In this document: piece after piece, positions 5,882 through 10,423 of the stretch
How positions within the stretch are numbered: the first letter of the stretch is position 1
How the letters are laid out: every line of letters begins with the position of its first letter
Source: Coleofasciculus sp. S288
GTDB taxonomy: Bacteria > Cyanobacteriota > Cyanobacteriia > Cyanobacteriales > Coleofasciculaceae
DNA: 10,423 nt
Assembly (NCBI GenBank): GCA_020216575.1
Contig: JAIUYC010000050.1
Coordinates: forward strand, 1-10,423
Direction: 5' to 3'
Translations under genes and position numbers: made by a program
The notes under the pieces: model-generated
Databases searched by the model: none
The model's input: only the letters and a program-made list of their open reading frames with translations
What the model was told of the DNA's origin: nothing

Positions 5882-8800
5882 ATGAAAAAGAAGGGTCAAT
5901 ACAAACCTGGCTGGAGAGAACCCGCTAAGCGTAACTTGCTCAAACTGCTGAGAGCTTTACTGTCTTTAGCAGAAGACCTATCAGAACGAGACGACTTTCA
6001 ACCAAACTCAGCAGTTCAGGCTAAATGGGTTTCAGAAAGAAAGTTGCTGGTGACGGGGAGACGCAAACAGAAAAGGGGAAAAATTGAGAAGCAGATCGAA
6101 GGCACTACGAAGCTAGATTTAGTACAGCTAGTAGAGAAATCTGACAGCAGCTTAGAACCTACAGACAAGAAAAGCCCGGAACAGGAAAGCCAAAAGGTTC
6201 GGAATATCATTGAGTGTCTGAAAGCTTTGAATCTGCTTAAGGCTGAACGCAAAAGTACGAACAGAGGATTTTGGGAATACACCCTAACGTTAAAGCACCA
6301 AACGGCGACACCAGAAGAGAATTGCAGATGGATTGAGCAGAAGTGGAACGAACATACACAGCACAATTCTCCGTCTCAGACAACCTCTAACTCGGAAACC
6401 GAAGAAGGCATCAACTGGCATCACGTTTGCCGGAAGATGTTGGAAAAGCAGCGAGAAACACTCCGGCGATCGATAACTGGCAGACATTTGGGGCATGAGG
6501 CGAAGAGTGTCTATGTGAAGCTGGGATTGGTGAAGCCGAAGGAACAGCCTCGACGGGGTGATGAGTTTCAACCATCGGCAGATCGAGGTATGTTGCAATA
6601 TCAACTAACCGAGAAAGAAATTGAACAAGAGTATCAATATGATGAGTTTCTGGAACAGGTAGTCGAAGGGAAAGAGAAAAACTTCACTATTGTTGGTGAA
6701 CCAGGTGCAGGAAAAAGTACATGGTTAGAGCAGATTGCTCTCTATGTCGAGAATTCAAACAAAGGCTTTCCCATCTGCATTTCTCTGGTAAGTCTGGGAG
6801 GGAAAACCCTGGAAGAATACCTATTCCAGATTTGGCTAAAGAATGCGCTGCTGATTTCTCAGTGTGATGTAAGCATTACCTCAGTACAAAAGAAGCTAGA
6901 AGAATTATTCAAGAGTGGCAAGGTGTGGCTGCTGTTGGATGGGGTGGATGAGATGAGGGCAGATGAATCACCTCTACAGGCAATTACTACCCAGCTAGAA
7001 GGATGGGGCGATTTGGCGCGAGTGGTGCTAACTTGTCGGTCAAATGTTTGGGAAGCTAACCCCAACGCACTGCTAAATTTTGAGACATATCGCCCTCTGC
7101 ATTTTGATGATGAGCAGGTGGGTGTTTTCATTCAACAGTGGTTTACCCAGGAAGGTAAGCCAAAGTTAGGGGAAGAGTTAGAGACTAAGTTAGATGAAGC
7201 TAGGAACGATCGCATTCGGGATTTGATTAAAAATCCTTTGCGGTTGGCGATGTTGTGTGGAATCTGGTATTTTCATCAGGGAGATTTGCCCAAGACGAAA
7301 GCCATACTTTACCAGCAATATATAGAGTATTTCTATCGGTGGAAACAACACCCACAGCTTACTGATGATTTGGATAAGCAGGAGGAGTTGCACGAAGCCT
7401 TATCGAAGTTGGCACTGGAAGCCATTGATAAGAAGTTGTCACTACGAAAAAAATTGGCTCACAAGGTAATGGGTAAATCTCTTTTTCAGTTAGCGCGTGA
7501 TGTCGGTTGGCTGAATTGGGTTTACAAGGATGCTGAGACGGGTGAAGATGTTTATGCTTTCTTCCATCTCACGTTTCAGGAATATTTTGCGGCGAGTGCG
7601 ATCGATGATTGGCACTTTTTCCTTAACCACGTTCCCGATAACCCAATACAGGGCAACTATCGTGTCTTTGAGCAGCAGTGGAAGGACGTAATTTTGCTCT
7701 GGTTGGGTCGAAATAATGTACCCCCTGATAAAAAAGAGGTATTTATTTGGAAAGTGTTAACTTTTGAGGATAAATACCAATGTTTTTACTGGGTTCGTGC
7801 CTACTTCCTTGCAGCAGAAGGTATTGCTGAATATAGATTTAGCTTTGCTGATGGAGTCTTAGCACTGATTATTCAATATGGATTTGGGTTTGACATAGAA
7901 AAAGAAACTTGGACTCCGTATTTTGAGTTCTTTGAAAAGGATGCAATATCAATACTAAAAAAAACTGATTATAGAAAGGCAGTTAAAGCCTTAACAAAGC
8001 TACTAGAAGTTATTGATAAGCTTGATTTAAATGGCTATTGGGAATTAGCTAGATCTGAAATTGCCAACTGGCATAGACACAAAGTATGTGAAAATTTATA
8101 TGAAATTAGTTCCGATAGTTATCAATCAACTATAACTCTTATTAAACTTATTCAAACGAGTAGAGATAATTTTATTATAGAAATAGCTACTAAGACTTTA
8201 GGGAAATTTGAAAATAGTAATTTAGCGTTGGTTCGCATAGTTTCTAAAGTACTTTTGGAATTAATACAAAATAGTAAAGATGAAGATGTTATTCAAGAAG
8301 CTGTTAAGAGTTTAGGGAAAATCGCGTTTGGTGAACAAAAGGTTATTTCTGTGTTAACTAACTTACTGAATAAGGATAATCAAAAAAATGAGCTTGCTCT
8401 AGAAATTGCCAACAGTCTTATTAAAATTAACCCTTATGATTCAAATGCTATCAGTACATTTTTTTATTTTTTGCTAACTCCTCAAAAGCAAGTTTTTTTA
8501 GAAAGAGTGGTCAATATATTAATAAAATTTGGCAAAAATAACACAGAAATTATTGAGCCATTAAGTTATTTGTTAGAAAGCTCAAACAAACAAGAATCAA
8601 TTCTTTTGTTATATATTGCTAAGATTTTAGCAAAAATAGATATTGGCAATTTAAATAAGCCAATTGAAGTCTTAATTCATGTACTAGACAATGCTACTAA
8701 TGAAGTTATTATCCTCAATTCAGCAGAAGTTTTATTAGAAATAAATGTGCATCAGTCAAAGAGCGTCAATGCTTTAGAAAAAATTCTTAATAGTAGTGAG

Positions 8801-9322
8801 AATATACAAGTTCTTCTTGGTGCTGCTCGTTTACTAGGAAAAATTGATCCAGGTAATCTAGAAGCGATTAATACATTAATAGAATTAGTATACAGTTGCA
8901 CTCCTGTAGCTTCTTCTTATCTAGAATACATGAGTTTAGGAAAAATGAAATCAAAAGCTATAAAAGCTTTAAACAAAGTCATGGAAGTTCACGAAGACGA
9001 GCTTATGAGAATTTGGGGAGCAAAGAGTTTAGGAAAAATCGATATTGGCAACTTAAGGAGCGTACAAACACTCCTTTATTTTTTGAAAACTGGTAAAGAT
9101 GAAACTATTCAAGATGCTGCTGCAAAATCATTAACCTCACTTCTTCATACAGAGCAGCTAAAATTGATGCTCCGTGAAATAAGAAACTATTTAAATCAAG
9201 TTCGTAAAAGAGATGTTAATTCCTACAAGATTTGTCAAAAGGTAGTTTGGCATTGCTCTAAGAATTTGTCTTATCCAGAATTTTACTATATATGGAATAA
9301 GAAATCTACCAATTTCGTATAA
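5882..9322 (+). CDS. NACHT-domain NTPase with C-terminal HEAT repeats (bacterial NLR-like, putative defence)
   Basis: This 1146-residue STAND-type NTPase has three parts. Residues 1-160 form a basic region with a winged-helix-like segment (about 46-140) resembling, from memory, N-terminal domains of other large cyanobacterial NTPases; no nuclease or other effector motif is visible. The NACHT core follows: Walker A GEPGAGKST (272-280), Walker B LLLDGVDE (350-357), LTCRSN (383-388), NPLRLAMLC (451-459) and the late helical motif FHLTFQEYFAA (561-571). From about 750 to 1090, HEAT-like repeats recur every 31-38 residues, marked by LGKI-type motifs near 773, 811, 846, 880, 916, 951, 985, 1019, 1050 and 1084. 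NACHT proteins are relatives of animal NLRs, and some bacterial ones block phage; the repeats would sense the trigger and the NTPase oligomerise. The ATG at 5882 directly follows an in-frame stop (5876-5878) and lacks a Shine-Dalgarno. The HEAT half is far more AT-rich than the NACHT half. A HigA-like gene follows after 44 bases. Confidence 0.9.
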   Translation: MKKKGQYKPGWREPAKRNLLKLLRALLSLAEDLSERDDFQPNSAVQAKWVSERKLLVTGRRKQKRGKIEKQIEGTTKLDLVQLVEKSDSSLEPTDKKSPEQESQKVRNIIECLKALNLLKAERKSTNRGFWEYTLTLKHQTATPEENCRWIEQKWNEHTQHNSPSQTTSNSETEEGINWHHVCRKMLEKQRETLRRSITGRHLGHEAKSVYVKLGLVKPKEQPRRGDEFQPSADRGMLQYQLTEKEIEQEYQYDEFLEQVVEGKEKNFTIVGEPGAGKSTWLEQIALYVENSNKGFPICISLVSLGGKTLEEYLFQIWLKNALLISQCDVSITSVQKKLEELFKSGKVWLLLDGVDEMRADESPLQAITTQLEGWGDLARVVLTCRSNVWEANPNALLNFETYRPLHFDDEQVGVFIQQWFTQEGKPKLGEELETKLDEARNDRIRDLIKNPLRLAMLCGIWYFHQGDLPKTKAILYQQYIEYFYRWKQHPQLTDDLDKQEELHEALSKLALEAIDKKLSLRKKLAHKVMGKSLFQLARDVGWLNWVYKDAETGEDVYAFFHLTFQEYFAASAIDDWHFFLNHVPDNPIQGNYRVFEQQWKDVILLWLGRNNVPPDKKEVFIWKVLTFEDKYQCFYWVRAYFLAAEGIAEYRFSFADGVLALIIQYGFGFDIEKETWTPYFEFFEKDAISILKKTDYRKAVKALTKLLEVIDKLDLNGYWELARSEIANWHRHKVCENLYEISSDSYQSTITLIKLIQTSRDNFIIEIATKTLGKFENSNLALVRIVSKVLLELIQNSKDEDVIQEAVKSLGKIAFGEQKVISVLTNLLNKDNQKNELALEIANSLIKINPYDSNAISTFFYFLLTPQKQVFLERVVNILIKFGKNNTEIIEPLSYLLESSNKQESILLLYIAKILAKIDIGNLNKPIEVLIHVLDNATNEVIILNSAEVLLEINVHQSKSVNALEKILNSSENIQVLLGAARLLGKIDPGNLEAINTLIELVYSCTPVASSYLEYMSLGKMKSKAIKALNKVMEVHEDELMRIWGAKSLGKIDIGNLRSVQTLLYFLKTGKDETIQDAAAKSLTSLLHTEQLKLMLREIRNYLNQVRKRDVNSYKICQKVVWHCSKNLSYPEFYYIWNKKSTNFV

Positions 9323-9366
9323 ATTAGAAATAAAATTGGCGGAATACGATAAGGATAATTGGAAAA

Positions 9367-9774
9367 ATGACGACTGGGTTGAAAACTCCTAGTAGCTACT
9401 ACATTGAGCTAATTACTACGTTTCCCCCACGTCCAATTACTAATGAGGCTGAGTTAATCGCTACTCAGAATCAGGTTAATCATATTTTGGATAAAGGCAA
9501 GCTCACACAAGACGATCGCGACTACCTAAAAGTGCTTGGCACTCTCGTCTATGATTATGAAGACAAAAACGAGCCGATGCCTACTCTAAAAGGGATTGAA
9601 CTCCTCACAGCCTTGCTAGAGGAATCCAATCTCCAGCCAAAAGACTTAGTCTCCATTTGCCAATCCGAATCTATCGTTTTAGATATTCTGAATAGAAAAC
9701 GTGAACTCACAGCCAGTCAAATAAAAGAATTGACTGCTTTTTTCCACATCTCTCCTGCTTCATTCTTGGAGTGA
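9367..9774 (+). CDS. HigA-like XRE-family HTH protein without a HigB partner
   Basis: The 135-residue protein resembles the HigA antitoxin/transcriptional regulator family (COG5499 type). The N-terminal helices contain YYIELITTFPPRPITNEAEL (11-30) and a DRDYLKVL segment (50-57), both typical of that group. An XRE-like helix-turn-helix covers about residues 82-134: LLEESNLQPKDLVSICQS, then LDILNRKRELTASQIKEL, ending in FFHISPASFLE. HigA normally sits directly after a HigB mRNA-interferase gene. Here the upstream neighbour is the NACHT gene, 44 bases away on the same strand, and there is no room for a toxin. AAGGA (9351-9355) lies 11 bases before the ATG. Co-transcription with the NACHT gene is likely from the spacing. 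It may be an orphan antitoxin or a regulator of the NACHT gene; the latter is inference. Confidence 0.8.
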   Translation: MTTGLKTPSSYYIELITTFPPRPITNEAELIATQNQVNHILDKGKLTQDDRDYLKVLGTLVYDYEDKNEPMPTLKGIELLTALLEESNLQPKDLVSICQSESIVLDILNRKRELTASQIKELTAFFHISPASFLE

Positions 9775-9794
9775 AGCTTTAAAGTAAGTGCGAG

Positions 9795-9831
9795 TACGTT
9801 CGTTAGCAAACGTATAAAAGCTGGGTATAAT
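9795..9831 (+). promoter_or_regulatory. Promoter and overlapping palindromic operator of the yefM-yoeB operon
   Basis: TTAGCA (9803-9808) and a perfect TATAAT (9826-9831) are separated by 17 bases, a good sigma-70-type promoter. A dyad, TACGTT (9795-9800) against AACGTA (9809-9814), encloses the -35 box. Phd/YefM antitoxins and their toxin complexes normally repress their own promoters through such palindromes, so this is a plausible autoregulatory operator. The antitoxin ATG lies 24 bases after the -10. Confidence 0.65.
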
Positions 9832-9855
9832 GCCAATAATAAGCAGTGAGGATAT

Positions 9856-10284
9856 ATGACTGAAATTACCTTAGATGAAAAAAAACTTAAAGAACTGCTG
9901 AAAGCAGCGATTGTTGAGGTACTTCAGGAGCAAAAAGAAGTACTTCCTGATTTATTAGCAGAAACCATAAAGGAAAAAGCTATAGAAAACCCTGTAACAT
10001 ATGCAGAAGCTCGCAACAACTTTGACAAGATTTATGACAAGGCGATTTCCACCCGCCAACCAATAGTTATTACTCGTGAGGAGGGCGAAAGCGTATCCGT
10101 AATCCCTACTGCGGAACTTAACAGTCTTATGGAGACAGTCTATCTGTTCCAGTCTCATGAAAATGCAGAGCGTCTTCTAGATGCTCTAAAACGTGCCAAA
10201 GCACGGACGAATAAACCGCAAACCGCAGAAGATCTGCGTCAGGAGTTTGGACTTGGTGAAGAAGAAGAAAAAGTCTCCGCCTGA
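9856..10284 (+). CDS. Phd/YefM-family antitoxin with an N-terminal helical extension
   Basis: This 142-residue protein is the antitoxin of a type II pair: it binds operator DNA and masks its toxin. The Phd/YefM core is residues 45-100, with NPVTYAEARNNFDKIYDKA (45-63) and PTAELNSLMETVYLFQS (84-100). Residues 101-142 form the toxin-binding tail, ending in an acidic EEEEKVSA. The first 44 residues are an extra amphipathic, mostly helical segment (KKLKELLKAAIVEVLQEQ) not found in short YefM proteins of about 85 residues; it could oligomerise or bind a partner. GAGG (9848-9851) precedes the ATG by 4 bases. A promoter with a palindromic operator lies just upstream. The gene overlaps the toxin frame by 29 bases, so the two are translationally coupled. 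Confidence 0.88.
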   Translation: MTEITLDEKKLKELLKAAIVEVLQEQKEVLPDLLAETIKEKAIENPVTYAEARNNFDKIYDKAISTRQPIVITREEGESVSVIPTAELNSLMETVYLFQSHENAERLLDALKRAKARTNKPQTAEDLRQEFGLGEEEEKVSA

Positions 10285-10423
10285 GAGTCCAGAACCACAA
10301 CAAGTATCTAAATCTGAATCAGCTCAAGAGGATAGTTTAAAACGCGATTTGGTTTTTGATGTGAGATTTCTGGAAGACCTTACCTTCTGGGTAGAGACAA
10401 ATAGAAAGGTTGCCCTCCGCTTA
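10256..10423 (+). CDS. YoeB/Txe-family toxin, N-terminal part (runs off the window)
   Basis: The visible 56 codons begin a ribosome-dependent mRNA endonuclease of the YoeB/Txe type, partner of the preceding antitoxin. The family start is seen at residues 33-56: VFDVRFLEDLTFWVETNRK then VALRL, matching the W-x-E-T-D/N-K/R pattern near the N-terminus of YoeB. Catalytic residues lie beyond the window edge. I chose GTG at 10256; TTG at 10253 is also possible, and AGGAG (10241-10245) serves either. About 30 residues precede the usual YoeB start: a KKKKK run then a Pro/Ser/Glu-rich linker. There is no ATG or GTG closer to the conserved core, so this extension is probably translated. Confidence 0.8.
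   Translation, partial: MKKKKKSPPESPEPQQVSKSESAQEDSLKRDLVFDVRFLEDLTFWVETNRKVALRL

Noticed and set aside
6016..6604. Two overlapping minus-strand frames opposite the NACHT N-terminus
   Set aside because: They are Ser/Cys/Leu-rich antisense shadows of a clearly coding region.
9336..9359. Separate promoter for the HigA-like gene (TTGGCG and GATAAT)
   Set aside because: The spacing is only 12 bases, too short for a standard promoter, so co-transcription with the NACHT gene is more likely.

Overview
This window looks like cyanobacterial chromosome, probably from a filamentous species. The evidence is ten copies of the cyanobacterial octamer GCGATCGC (HIP1) in the first 5.7 kb, short heptamer tandem repeats between genes, GGGGCGGGTTT-type interspersed repeats, and a plsX-fabH pair of the cyanobacterial kind. 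The genus cannot be fixed from the sequence alone.

Left part (1-5381), core-like. After about 300 bases of repeat-derived spacer comes a secreted serpin (301-1650), a predicted serine-protease inhibitor. It converges on a PBP4/DacB-type D-Ala-D-Ala carboxypeptidase on the minus strand (1687-3018, possibly to 3045), involved in peptidoglycan maintenance. dacB is divergent from plsX (3178-4227), which is followed by fabH (4383-5381, TTG start). PlsX makes acyl-phosphate for phospholipid synthesis and FabH starts fatty-acid chains, so the pair links fatty-acid initiation to membrane lipid supply. A GGAGTCA-type tandem repeat lies between them.

Middle (5382-5881), a junction. A 146-bp nested palindrome that looks like a MITE overlaps the stop codon of a possible 58-residue membrane-protein gene on the minus strand. 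A 7-bp-stem hairpin with a T-run follows. No fabD follows fabH within the window, although the two are often adjacent in cyanobacteria.

Right part (5882-10423), accessory and defence-like. A 1146-residue NACHT NTPase carries a C-terminal array of about ten HEAT-like repeats. It is followed closely by a HigA-like HTH protein that has no HigB toxin, and then by a Phd/YefM-YoeB toxin-antitoxin operon whose toxin gene runs off the window edge. HIP1 is absent from this part, and the HEAT-coding half is strikingly AT-rich. Both fit a horizontally acquired or fast-evolving island. NACHT proteins of this type are bacterial relatives of NLR immune receptors, some of which are known anti-phage proteins. 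The NACHT plus HigA-like pairing is the best candidate for an undescribed system here, but the functional link is inference.
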